7,282 nucleotides of DNA from Bacteroidaceae bacterium (GCA_900769765.1 CAAGHW010000038.1:1-7282); one strand, 5' to 3'. Numbered from the stretch's first letter, positions 1 through 6,135 are shown. Made by a program: numbers and translations. Notes: generated by a model not told the origin, from the letters alone.

Positions 1-1
1 C

Positions 2-436
2 AATGACCCCATGCTCATGTATGCAGTCGATGTGGTCAATGAGACACGCGGCGGAAGGTACGGCTTCACATCGAGCCATGCAGCCAACTCCTTTGGAATA
101 GCAATGTTTGTCTCGTTGCTCATACGTAACAGAGCTTTGTCGGTGTCATTGATGATATGGGCATCGATGAATGCCTTTACCCGCATTTATTTAGGTGTAC
201 ACTATCCCGGTGATATACTTGCCGGAACATTGATTGGTATTGTTGTAGGTGGCTTGGTCTATCGTCTGTATGTATATATACAGAATCATAGCAGGCGTAC
301 TGCAAGGCGTGATTGGATATCGGACCACTACACAAAAAGCGGATATCTTGTCTCCGATGTCTATTTTCTTCTGCTTTTTATGTATGCCACTTTCGCAGCT
401 ATCCCCATAATATCATTCTTTACATTCCGATATTGA
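2..436 (+). CDS. PAP2-superfamily membrane phosphatase, C-terminal part (5' end outside window)
   Basis: This is the C-terminal part of an integral-membrane phosphatase of the PAP2/acid-phosphatase superfamily, which typically removes phosphate from lipid phosphates such as undecaprenyl diphosphate or lipid A. The frame is open from the left edge, so the true start is upstream. The second superfamily motif is GFTSSHA with its His at 77-79 (a PSGH variant). The third is TRIYLGVHYPGD, with Arg at 182-184, His at 200-202 and Asp at 212-214; these His/Arg/His residues form the phosphohistidine-type active site. Hydrophobic segments follow each motif, and one more lies near the C-terminus (about 356-427), as expected for a polytopic protein. 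The conserved first motif (KxxxxxxRP) is not in the window. The substrate cannot be decided; undecaprenyl-diphosphate phosphatase and lipid A phosphatase are both possible. The stop codon lies inside the following hairpin. Confidence 0.88.
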   Translation, partial: NDPMLMYAVDVVNETRGGRYGFTSSHAANSFGIAMFVSLLIRNRALSVSLMIWASMNAFTRIYLGVHYPGDILAGTLIGIVVGGLVYRLYVYIQNHSRRTARRDWISDHYTKSGYLVSDVYFLLLFMYATFAAIPIISFFTFRY

Positions 437-475
437 CAGAAAGAGCGACCCTCAGGTCGCTCTTTCTGTCAATAT
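430..475. terminator. Bidirectional hairpin terminator between convergent genes
   Basis: The arms 430-450 and 455-475 are perfect reverse complements (21 bp) around a 4-base CTCA loop. The hairpin lies exactly at the junction of two convergent genes. It contains the TGA of the PAP2 gene (434-436) and touches the TAA of the minus-strand deacylase gene (475-477). Neither side has a clear T-run, so it is a strong-stem terminator or 3'-end stabiliser rather than a textbook intrinsic terminator. Confidence 0.8.
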
Positions 476-978
476 TACTTGTCATACATCTCTATAAATT
501 CAAACGTGTTGCCCACCGACGACAGATAACGCATGAACTCTTCGTTTGATATCACCACCGTTGCATGGTTGTCGTTCGGGTGAAAACTTAACGACTGTTC
601 ATTCTTCAGATTCTCGTCAAGGAACAGATGTACATGGCTCTCGGTGTCGTTTATCAGGCCGAAAGGAGATACTGAACCGGGTAGCAGGCCCAGATACTTC
701 TCCATACGTTGTGGCGATGCGAACGACAGCTTGCCCTGATGAAGGCGTTTCTCAAGGTCGTGAATGTCAAGGTCACGTTCACAATCAAGCACTACCAGAT
801 AGTGACGGTTGCCCTTGTGATTGCGGAAAAACAGATTCTTGCAATGTTTCGAGCCGTCTTTTTGCCAATGCTGCCTTGCAATTTCTATAGTAGGTGCCTC
901 GGGGTGAGTGTACCAGGTATGCTGTATATTGTTCTCGTTAAGATAAGCGAGAACTTTTGATATTCTTTCGTTTTCCAT
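475..978 (-). CDS. Stand-alone YbaK/ProX-family aminoacyl-tRNA deacylase (PrdX / ProXp-ala type)
   Basis: The protein (167 aa from the chosen start) matches the single-domain YbaK/aminoacyl-tRNA-deacylase family, in the PrdX/ProXp-ala branch, which hydrolyses mischarged tRNA, typically Ala-tRNA(Pro), in trans in the cytoplasm. Visible signatures are THPEAPT (24-30), KNLFFRN (47-53), whose Lys is a plausible counterpart of the family's active-site lysine, LSFASPQRM (84-92), LPGSVSPFGLIND (99-111) and FHPNDNHATVVIS (132-144). I chose the ATG at 976-978 because it gives the usual family length and starts just before the first conserved helix. An in-frame ATG at 1027-1029 would add 17 polar residues and overlaps one arm of an inverted repeat. 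Neither start has a convincing Shine-Dalgarno sequence. The gene stands alone: convergent to the PAP2 gene, divergent from the sigma factor. Substrate specificity (Ala, Cys or other) is inferred from family resemblance only. Confidence 0.88.
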   Translation of the reverse strand: MENERISKVLAYLNENNIQHTWYTHPEAPTIEIARQHWQKDGSKHCKNLFFRNHKGNRHYLVVLDCERDLDIHDLEKRLHQGKLSFASPQRMEKYLGLLPGSVSPFGLINDTESHVHLFLDENLKNEQSLSFHPNDNHATVVISNEEFMRYLSSVGNTFEFIEMYDK

Positions 979-1021
979 CGGAATATGCCGTTTGTCGTTT
1001 TCTTTTGCGAAGTTATGTGAT

Positions 1022-1055
1022 TTTTTCATAGATGGCGTTATTCTTCTATGAAAAA
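1022..1055. repeat. 10-bp perfect inverted repeat in the divergent intergenic region
   Basis: TTTTTCATAG (1022-1031) and CTATGAAAAA (1046-1055) are perfect reverse complements separated by 14 bases. The repeat lies upstream of the preferred start of the deacylase gene and overlaps its alternative ATG (1027-1029). It ends about 30 bases before the predicted -35 element of the sigma gene. It could be an operator for a dimeric regulator or a leader hairpin of the minus-strand mRNA; because it is AT-rich, chance is also possible. Confidence 0.4.
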
Positions 1056-1085
1056 CTGTTTTTTTGAATTATTTTTATTGTCGGT

Positions 1086-1113
1086 TGTAACAAATCCTCT
1101 TTTCATTCGTCTA
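1086..1113 (+). promoter_or_regulatory. Predicted ECF-sigma promoter (TGTAAC-N16-CGTCTA) driving the sigma operon
   Basis: The -35-like TGTAAC (1086-1091) and -10-like CGTCTA (1108-1113) are separated by 16 bases. This fits the general ECF-sigma promoter pattern, with an AAC core at -35 and a CGT core at -10. It does not resemble the Bacteroidota housekeeping promoter (TTTG ... TAnnTTTG). Transcription would begin around 1119-1122 and give a leader of about 27 nt before the GTG start at 1147. The position directly upstream of an ECF sigma gene suggests autoregulation. Assignment is by pattern and position only. Confidence 0.6.
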
Positions 1114-1146
1114 TTAGGTGAACGGTTATAACACAAACAGCATAAA

Positions 1147-1617
1147 GTGACACACGCAGAATTCAAAAAACGGTTCATGCCGTTACAAAATAAATTGTAT
1201 CGCGAGGCATACAGGATGCTTTGTGACCAATTTGAGGCAGAGGATGCTGTGCAGAATCTTTATCTCCGTTTGTGGGAACAGAGGGAACAACTCGACACTC
1301 TTATAGCTCCCGAAGCCTATTGCTTGAAGATGTTGCGTAATATATGCATCGACCGTTGGAGAGTCATCAGGCAACGCGATGAAGGGACATTGGATGATGA
1401 GATGCTTGTTGCCGATGCTCCGCCTGACAACGACACAAAGGATTTTATAGAACATTTCCTTGCCGTTCTTCCCAAAGAGTATCGTCGGGTGATGCAAATG
1501 CATATGCAGGGAATGCCATACGATGAGATAGCAGCGTTGGTCGGGTTGTCCGAAGGAAATATAAGAGTGATTATATCACGCATAAGAAAGAGATTCAGAG
1601 AGATTTTTTATAAATAA
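1147..1617 (+). CDS. ECF-family RNA polymerase sigma factor
   Basis: This 156-aa cytoplasmic protein has the two-domain layout of an extracytoplasmic-function sigma factor. Region 2 spans about residues 10-76: AEDAVQNLYLRLW (31-43) is the core-binding helix, and YCLKMLRNICIDRWR (58-72) covers the -10 recognition and melting helices. Region 4 spans about 100-152, with LPKEYRRV (108-115) followed by the helix-turn-helix MPYDEIAALVGLSEGNIRVIISRIRKRF, which contacts the -35. The start is a GTG at 1147: an in-frame stop lies just upstream at 1129-1131, and TH-AEFKKRFMPLQNKLYR matches the usual N-terminus of Bacteroidales homologues. An ATG at 1177 would cut into the first helix. Its stop overlaps the Shine-Dalgarno of the next gene, an anti-sigma-like membrane protein. 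A matching ECF promoter precedes it, so it probably controls its own operon. Confidence 0.95.
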   Translation: MTHAEFKKRFMPLQNKLYREAYRMLCDQFEAEDAVQNLYLRLWEQREQLDTLIAPEAYCLKMLRNICIDRWRVIRQRDEGTLDDEMLVADAPPDNDTKDFIEHFLAVLPKEYRRVMQMHMQGMPYDEIAALVGLSEGNIRVIISRIRKRFREIFYK

Positions 1618-1622
1618 AGGAG
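1616..1622 (+). promoter_or_regulatory. Shine-Dalgarno that fixes the start of the anti-sigma-like gene
   Basis: AAAGGAG lies 7 bases before the ATG at 1630 and overlaps the sigma factor stop codon (1615-1617). It is the only strong Shine-Dalgarno noticed before a gene in this window. It rules out the in-frame TTG at 1624, which is only one base away, and suggests that translation of the sigma factor and its partner is coupled. Confidence 0.75.
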
Positions 1623-1629
1623 TTTGATT

Positions 1630-2187
1630 ATGGAAGAGAAAGAACTTAAAATAATGATAGAACGCTTCTTCGATGCGGAACTGACCATTGACGAGGAACG
1701 CGCTCTGTGCCGTTATCTTCGCGACAACGATGTTCCTGCCGAACTCCGCAAGGATAAGGATGCTGTTATAGGATTGTATAATGAGCCTGCCGACGTACAA
1801 TTGCCCGTCGGTGCCATGGAACGTCTTGAGGCTTTAATTGATAGACTTGAGCCACAGCAGGAGCAATGTATCACAGACAGTGCCGTTGCTGTGGAAAAGA
1901 AAAAGAGACTGTTGAAGATTCCCCGTTATGCAGCAGTTGCTGCAACGGCTGTGGCAATGGTTGTTATGGCTTATATATTTATTCCGTCCGAAAATCTATC
2001 TTCGCCGGAATCAACGGAAGAGCTCATGACCGAAATATACGAAGAGGATACATTCGACAATCCCGAAGATGCCATGCGATGTGTACAGATGGCTTTTGCC
2101 AACGTGCAGCATGCAGTAACTGCAACACAGATGAATGTGAGTGAGATAGGTTCGATTTTAAAACAATCGGTAAAGATGTATAAGTAA
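1630..2187 (+). CDS. Anti-sigma-factor-like single-pass membrane protein
   Basis: This 185-aa protein is the likely membrane-bound partner that holds the ECF sigma factor inactive. The N-terminal cytoplasmic part begins with a helix of the form IERFFDAELTIDEERALCRYL, the same pattern (short acidic helices with an EE-x-x-L core) found in Bacteroidetes proteins encoded after ECF sigma genes. A basic stretch (EKKKRLLKIPR) precedes one transmembrane helix at about residues 100-118. The C-terminal extracytoplasmic tail carries DNPEDAMRCVQMAFANVQ, a helix often seen in these proteins. There is no His and no HxxxCxxC in the cytoplasmic part, so it is not a classical zinc-binding ZAS anti-sigma. The start is set by the AAAGGAG upstream. 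It follows the sigma gene by 12 nt and precedes a secreted DUF4252-like gene by 11 nt. The anti-sigma role is inferred from topology and position. Confidence 0.7.
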   Translation: MEEKELKIMIERFFDAELTIDEERALCRYLRDNDVPAELRKDKDAVIGLYNEPADVQLPVGAMERLEALIDRLEPQQEQCITDSAVAVEKKKRLLKIPRYAAVAATAVAMVVMAYIFIPSENLSSPESTEELMTEIYEEDTFDNPEDAMRCVQMAFANVQHAVTATQMNVSEIGSILKQSVKMYK

Positions 2188-2198
2188 TTTCTATAATT

Positions 2199-2774
2199 AT
2201 GAAATATAAAATATTAATACTGATAGTGATGTGCTTATTTCCTTTGGAAGCAATAAAAGCACAATCTGTCCCTCAGCCGAATTTGACGCCCGATGAGGTT
2301 GCTGAGTATGTAAGCAAAATGACCGAATTTAAAAACAGAGGCGATAGCAGTGCCGAGGCATTTATAAAGACGGTTGCAAAAATGAAGATGGAAGAGGTGA
2401 ATTACGTCTATATATCCACGAGTATGTTCAAGCAGATATTCAGCCTTATGGATGAAGCTGCAGAAGGAAATGGTAATATACTTGCTTCTATAAAGAGCAT
2501 GCGTAGTTTTGCGAGTACAAGCAAGAATTCTTATAAGGCATTACGCGCCTATATGGATATATTCCTGTTTGAAATTGATGTTGTTTTTGATATGCAATTA
2601 CAGATGGTAAATAAGGACGATAATGTATATATGGCTATATATAGTGATGATAAGAATCTTCTTGTCATCAATGACGACGGAGATACAAATCTATATGTTG
2701 TTTTTATTGCCGGTTTATCATACGAACTCTTTATGAAAATTCAGGAGAGTGGTTTTCCAATTATGGGTCTTTAA
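2199..2774 (+). CDS. Secreted DUF4252-like protein
   Basis: This 191-aa protein has a signal peptide (KILILIVMCLFPLEAIKA, cleavage near residue 21, before QS), so it acts beyond the inner membrane; no lipobox Cys is present at the cleavage site. The mature part resembles the DUF4252 family, whose members often sit in Bacteroidetes ECF-sigma operons. Features include EEVNYVYISTSMFKQIF (65-81), corresponding to the family's 'vYISkaM' strand-helix; an ILASIKSMRSFASTS segment (94-108), corresponding to its 'slaskidsLqils' part; and a C-terminal strand pair, VYMAIYSDDKNLLVIN (143-158) and LYVVFIAGL (165-173). No catalytic residues are evident. Biochemical function is unknown; a role as output or sensor of envelope stress is inferred from context. 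The gene is AT-rich and lacks a clear Shine-Dalgarno. The next gene begins 18 nt downstream. Confidence 0.65.
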   Translation: MKYKILILIVMCLFPLEAIKAQSVPQPNLTPDEVAEYVSKMTEFKNRGDSSAEAFIKTVAKMKMEEVNYVYISTSMFKQIFSLMDEAAEGNGNILASIKSMRSFASTSKNSYKALRAYMDIFLFEIDVVFDMQLQMVNKDDNVYMAIYSDDKNLLVINDDGDTNLYVVFIAGLSYELFMKIQESGFPIMGL

Positions 2775-2792
2775 ATATAAAAATCGTTACTT

Positions 2793-4112
2793 ATGAAAAA
2801 GATTATATATATGTTGTTCGCTTTTGCAGTAATTGCTGTAAATGTCAACGCACAACAAAGTGATACAGAGCGTTTGAAAACATTTATCAAGGAACTGATG
2901 TCGCTAAGCAGCGAACATATTATGCACGAAAAGCAAGGCTTTGAATCGGATGATGTCGATTCGTCGATCAATCAATATCTTGTGCTTAATACTCTCGATG
3001 ATTTAGGACACGAGGCTGTATATGAGATATTGAACAAATATGAAGTGCTTGACAGCGAAGAACTGTTTAATATTCCAATGGCAATAAACACAATAGACAG
3101 AGAAAGGCAGATTGTTGTTTTTATGGACGAAAAGAATAGCATATTTATTGCTGATTGGTATAAAGGTTGCACTGTTTTATATACAAATTTTGATATTATT
3201 GAATTATTCACTCAAGGACTTATTATGTCCAAATTGGGATTGGATGGTTTTGTTTCGGATATAGTAGATATGGGCAACGAACAGGTTCGCGGTTTTGGAG
3301 AGAATATGGCTGTTGCCAATGCTTTGCATAAAGACGGTGTTGCTATTGTGGAAAATGGCAGTAATAAAAAAGACTGGACACAGTATGTGATTGATGCCGA
3401 TGAATTGTCAATAGGTTACATAGAAGAAACGGATGAATTCTTTATTTCCATGCCTAAGGAACAATTCGAGATTGAGTTGGAGCGTGGTAGTATATACACA
3501 TGGATGCAACAGATTCTCATTCCACGTAACTGCAAGGAGTATTTTTCCAATTATAGTTTGACTTTCATTACCCCAGCAGTTGCAATGAAGGAGTATATGG
3601 TGAACTATCTCCCAAAAGAAGAGTGGTGTATCGAGGGCTATCCCAAGGTAATTGAGGATGTCTATAAACAGAAATACCCCGGTGGCACTCCCGCTGTTTT
3701 CTGCATGAGAAGTGAAAGCAAGGAGGGCTACGAGAGGTGGATTGAGGAGAACGATTTCCTTTTCAATTTAAATTTAAAGGATACTTACAATAAACTTAAA
3801 GTTGTTCAGCGTGCCAACCGCAACGGCAAACGTTACGTGCAGTTCTATGGCGATGGCAGTACTATGCTTACCATTCTTGACGTTCCTGCCGAGAACAGTT
3901 GTATAATGCTTCTCACCGTTGGCACACCCAAAGAGTTCGAGGAAGCGGCGAATCTTTATTCTATTAACGGTGAAACCGGTATTTTCCACAAATGCAATGT
4001 CTCAATAAATCAGGACGGGCTTAATTTGAGACTTAAGGACTCAGATTCTAAGGAAAGTAGTAACAACTCCGCTAATTTTGAATTTGGTTTAAAAAGGAAA
4101 TTTTTAGAATAA
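2793..4112 (+). CDS. Secreted protein of unknown function, possibly a divergent multi-domain DUF4252 relative
   Basis: This 439-aa protein carries a clean signal peptide (MKKIIYMLFAFAVIAVNVNA, cleavage before QQ at 21) and no other long hydrophobic segment, so it is probably periplasmic or surface-exposed. I do not recognise a named family over its length. Residues 100-135 and 345-377 each show beta-hairpin patterns (RQIVVFMDEKNSIFIADW; RYVQFYGDGSTMLTILDV). The second resembles the C-terminal strands of the preceding DUF4252-like protein, and DEFFISMPKEQFEIEL (214-229) loosely resembles that protein's YISTSMFKQIF. This hints at tandem, diverged copies of the same fold, but the similarity is weak. 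Length is over twice that of the neighbour. Base use varies: the first half is AT-rich, while the region near 3600-3960 is less so. The gene sits 18 nt after its neighbour and 22 nt before the next, consistent with one transcript. The ORF is well supported; its function is not. Confidence 0.6.
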   Translation: MKKIIYMLFAFAVIAVNVNAQQSDTERLKTFIKELMSLSSEHIMHEKQGFESDDVDSSINQYLVLNTLDDLGHEAVYEILNKYEVLDSEELFNIPMAINTIDRERQIVVFMDEKNSIFIADWYKGCTVLYTNFDIIELFTQGLIMSKLGLDGFVSDIVDMGNEQVRGFGENMAVANALHKDGVAIVENGSNKKDWTQYVIDADELSIGYIEETDEFFISMPKEQFEIELERGSIYTWMQQILIPRNCKEYFSNYSLTFITPAVAMKEYMVNYLPKEEWCIEGYPKVIEDVYKQKYPGGTPAVFCMRSESKEGYERWIEENDFLFNLNLKDTYNKLKVVQRANRNGKRYVQFYGDGSTMLTILDVPAENSCIMLLTVGTPKEFEEAANLYSINGETGIFHKCNVSINQDGLNLRLKDSDSKESSNNSANFEFGLKRKFLE

Positions 4113-4134
4113 TAAATTAAAAACATATACAATC

Positions 4135-5106
4135 ATGAAAAAACTATTTCTGACATTAGCCTTTTTGGTAACAGGCTTATCAGCCATGCAGGCACAGACA
4201 ACCGCATTGGTAACATACGAAGGTGGCTATTTCGTAAAGAACGGCGAGGAGTGGACCGAGTATCGCCCTGCACACAAGACAGGAGCATGGAGTAAGTACA
4301 AACAATATGGCGAGGATGATACATTCTATTACGTAAAGAACAAGAAATGTTATCTCTCCATTCCTAAACTTTATAAAGACAAGATTTACATCGACCGCGA
4401 CAAAGGAAAAAAGAATTGGGAGGTTGTATATAATACTCTGAGCGTGCATCAGCGTTGCCCCGACACAGAAGGTCTGTTCTACAGTTACCGTAACCACAGA
4501 AAAGAACATAGCGAGTGGGATGGTTACTTTGTACGCGACAATCTCGTATGGCGCGAATATCGCCCACGTATGAAAAGCGGAGTATGGGCAGAATTCAAGC
4601 AGACAGGCGAGAACGAAAAGTATTTTATTCTGTCAAGCAGCCACAATACTGTACAGATTCCAAAAACAACCGGAAATGATATAATAATTTTGCAGAACGA
4701 CAATAATAATTGGCGTGGCGGTTATGCCATACAGGCAATATATGACAGGTCGGCAGCTTACGACTACAATTTCTATTATGAGAACTCGGAGAAAGGTGGC
4801 AAGGCAGCTGTTCCTACAAAACAGTGCCGTATAAGCTTCGACCGCAAGGGAAACATACAGCTATCATACAACGGTAAGTTCCACGACCTTAACTATCAGG
4901 AGATTGAACTTGTAAGCTACGAAGGAAAGAGTGCTGTGAAGATAACCATTGACTCAAAGAACAGGATTCTGTTGATCTCGTCACATCGTGCCGTAGTCGA
5001 TTGCAGGGTTTTGGGAAAGAAAATGTTCTTCATCAACGGAGACAACAGAAAGGCATTCACCGAAGTCAAGGACCTGCTCGAATATGATGCTTTTGAAGTT
5101 CTATAA
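4135..5106 (+). CDS. Secreted protein with duplicated W-x-EYRP domain, unknown function
   Basis: This 323-aa protein has a signal peptide (MKKLFLTLAFLVTGLSAMQA, cleavage before QT at 21). The mature part contains two homologous units of about 75 residues, at about 28-101 and 127-203. Both share GYFV[KR], then W-x-EYRP, K[TS]G-x-W, KQ-x-GE and an IPK segment, ending with a W in K/N-rich context before a final hydrophobic strand. A C-terminal domain of about 100 residues (about 222-323) is different: strand-rich, with basic and aromatic residues and no motif I can name. The repeated units are rich in Tyr and Trp and beta-strand-like, which suggests a binding or structural role rather than an enzyme; this is inference. 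It is the last gene of the sigma cluster, 22 nt after the previous gene and closed by a strong hairpin that includes its stop. A separate promoter was not seen in the short upstream gap. Confidence 0.65.
   Translation: MKKLFLTLAFLVTGLSAMQAQTTALVTYEGGYFVKNGEEWTEYRPAHKTGAWSKYKQYGEDDTFYYVKNKKCYLSIPKLYKDKIYIDRDKGKKNWEVVYNTLSVHQRCPDTEGLFYSYRNHRKEHSEWDGYFVRDNLVWREYRPRMKSGVWAEFKQTGENEKYFILSSSHNTVQIPKTTGNDIIILQNDNNNWRGGYAIQAIYDRSAAYDYNFYYENSEKGGKAAVPTKQCRISFDRKGNIQLSYNGKFHDLNYQEIELVSYEGKSAVKITIDSKNRILLISSHRAVVDCRVLGKKMFFINGDNRKAFTEVKDLLEYDAFEVL
4216..4437 (+). repeat. Protein-level repeat unit 1 of the W-x-EYRP domain
   Basis: This encodes residues 28-101 of the secreted protein. It aligns with the unit at 4513-4743 through GYFVKNGEEW / GYFVRDNLVW, TEYRP / REYRP, KTGAW / KSGVW, KQYGE / KQTGE and SIPK / QIPK. 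The nucleotide sequences have diverged, so the duplication is old. Confidence 0.8.
4513..4743 (+). repeat. Protein-level repeat unit 2 of the W-x-EYRP domain
   Basis: This encodes residues 127-203 of the same protein, the second copy of the domain. It lacks a short K-rich insertion of the first unit near DRDKGKKNW and carries NDNNNNW at that place. A linker of about 25 residues (102-126) with one Cys and many charged residues separates the units. Confidence 0.8.
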
Positions 5107-5153
5107 TAAGATATATGGCTGACAGCGTGCTGTCAGCCATATATCTTATTATA
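5102..5153. terminator. Long bidirectional hairpin terminator between the sigma cluster and glsA
   Basis: The arms 5102-5126 and 5129-5153 are perfectly complementary over 25 bp. Realistically this is a 24-bp stem with a CGTG loop. The stem contains the TAA of the plus-strand gene (5104-5106) and the TAA of the convergent glsA (5149-5151). Six Ts follow on the plus strand (5159-5164), so it fits an intrinsic terminator for the sigma cluster; the minus-strand side has no T-run. Confidence 0.88.
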
Positions 5154-6135
5154 AAGAATTTTTTCCCTCTATCATTATTGCACGTTCGCCACTGTAGATA
5201 TTCAGGTTAAGTCTTTCCATTATCTGTCTTATGGCAAGCTGTGCCTTTACCGAGTTACCCGCTTCGTCTATTGGCGGCGCAAATGCGGCGATACCGAAAA
5301 TGCCGGGAAGTACACCGATGATACCGCCGCCTACGCCTGACTTGGCAGGTATTCCTACGCTGAACATCCAATCGCCGGTATATTCGTACATACCCACCGA
5401 TGCCATCAGCGATACGGCTTTTGCCGCCTGTCGTTTAGGGAATACCTCTCTTTTTGTCACAGGGTTATATCCGCCGCAAGCAATCGTTGCCGCCATTATG
5501 GAGAGCTGTTTTGCAGTTACGCCGAGCGAGCATTGTCGCGTGTATAAGTCGAGCGCAATGTCAGGCTCGTCGTATATGCGGTTGTAGCTCTTCAGTAACC
5601 AAGCAATAGAGCGGTTTCTATGGTTGCTGTAACTTTCCGACTTGTATAGTTCTTCTATCAGCGGTGTCTCGCTTCCACAAAGCTCGGCAATATAATTCTT
5701 TATCGCCTCCCACTTCCCGCGGCTGTTGCCAACCGGGCGTACCATGCTCACGGCAGATATAGCTCCTGCATTTACCAAAGGGGTAGAAGGATGTTCGTTC
5801 TCGAGCAGGATTGCAAGAATGGAGTTGAACGGCATGCCGGTGGCATCGGCACCAATCATCTTCATTACGGTCTCTCCACCGTAATCCCTCAATATCAGTA
5901 TTGCCGTAGCAACCTTGGAGATTGATTCGATGCCGAAACGGTATTCGCAGTCGCCAACACTCAATATCTCACCGTCGGGCAAACATACCGATATGCCAAA
6001 CAGGTTTTTGTCGACATTGGCAAGGTAGGGTATGTAATCGGCATTCTTGCCGCCCTTGTTATCCTTTATACTGATGTAAGCCTCATGTATGGCTGTCTTC
6101 AGCTCTTCACGCGTTATCCTTCTATCCTTGTTCAT
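5149..6135 (-). CDS. glsA: Glutaminase A
   Basis: This 328-aa cytoplasmic enzyme hydrolyses L-glutamine to L-glutamate and ammonia, using a serine beta-lactamase-like fold. Family residues are all in place: Tyr34 in NADYIPYLA, the S71-x-x-K74 catalytic pair in ESISK, Asn122 in PLVNAGAI, Glu167 and Asn174 in ESYSNHRN, Tyr198 in YTRQCS, Tyr250 in YEYTGDW and Val268 in KSGVGGG. Their spacing agrees with E. coli and mammalian glutaminases. Overall it resembles E. coli YbaS, the acid-active enzyme. It is slightly longer than the usual 300-310 aa, with a short N-terminal extension and about 13 extra C-terminal residues after the normal end. The ATG start lies 14 nt after the gadB stop, without a Shine-Dalgarno. 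Being co-directional and adjacent to gadB, it likely supplies glutamate for decarboxylation, while the ammonia released takes up a proton. Its stop lies within the terminator stem. Confidence 0.96.
   Translation of the reverse strand: MNKDRRITREELKTAIHEAYISIKDNKGGKNADYIPYLANVDKNLFGISVCLPDGEILSVGDCEYRFGIESISKVATAILILRDYGGETVMKMIGADATGMPFNSILAILLENEHPSTPLVNAGAISAVSMVRPVGNSRGKWEAIKNYIAELCGSETPLIEELYKSESYSNHRNRSIAWLLKSYNRIYDEPDIALDLYTRQCSLGVTAKQLSIMAATIACGGYNPVTKREVFPKRQAAKAVSLMASVGMYEYTGDWMFSVGIPAKSGVGGGIIGVLPGIFGIAAFAPPIDEAGNSVKAQLAIRQIMERLNLNIYSGERAIMIEGKNSL

Noticed and set aside
546..890. Plus-strand open frame of 114 codons opposite the tRNA deacylase gene
   Set aside because: The minus-strand protein matches a known family throughout; the plus-strand translation has no domain pattern.
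1008..1015. TAACTTCG on the minus strand as a -7 element for the deacylase gene
   Set aside because: It is one base off TAnnTTTG, but no TTTG lies at the -33 distance, so it was not supported enough to list.
1051..1063. AAAAAC-T-GTTTTT mini-palindrome as a terminator or alternative hairpin arm
   Set aside because: It has only six mostly A-T pairs around a one-base loop and lies in a divergent region where no transcript is expected to end.
1063..1080. Possible housekeeping Bacteroidota promoter (TTTG at 1063-1066) for the sigma gene
   Set aside because: No acceptable TAnnTTTG -7 element follows at the required distance; the ECF-type promoter just downstream fits much better.
1624..1629. TTG start for the anti-sigma-like gene
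   Set aside because: It would sit one base after AAAGGAG; the ATG at 1630 has proper spacing of 7 bases.
5231..5587. Open frame of 118 codons on the plus strand opposite glsA
   Set aside because: glsA on the minus strand has every catalytic residue of its family across this region; the opposite frame is a by-product with no recognisable domain.
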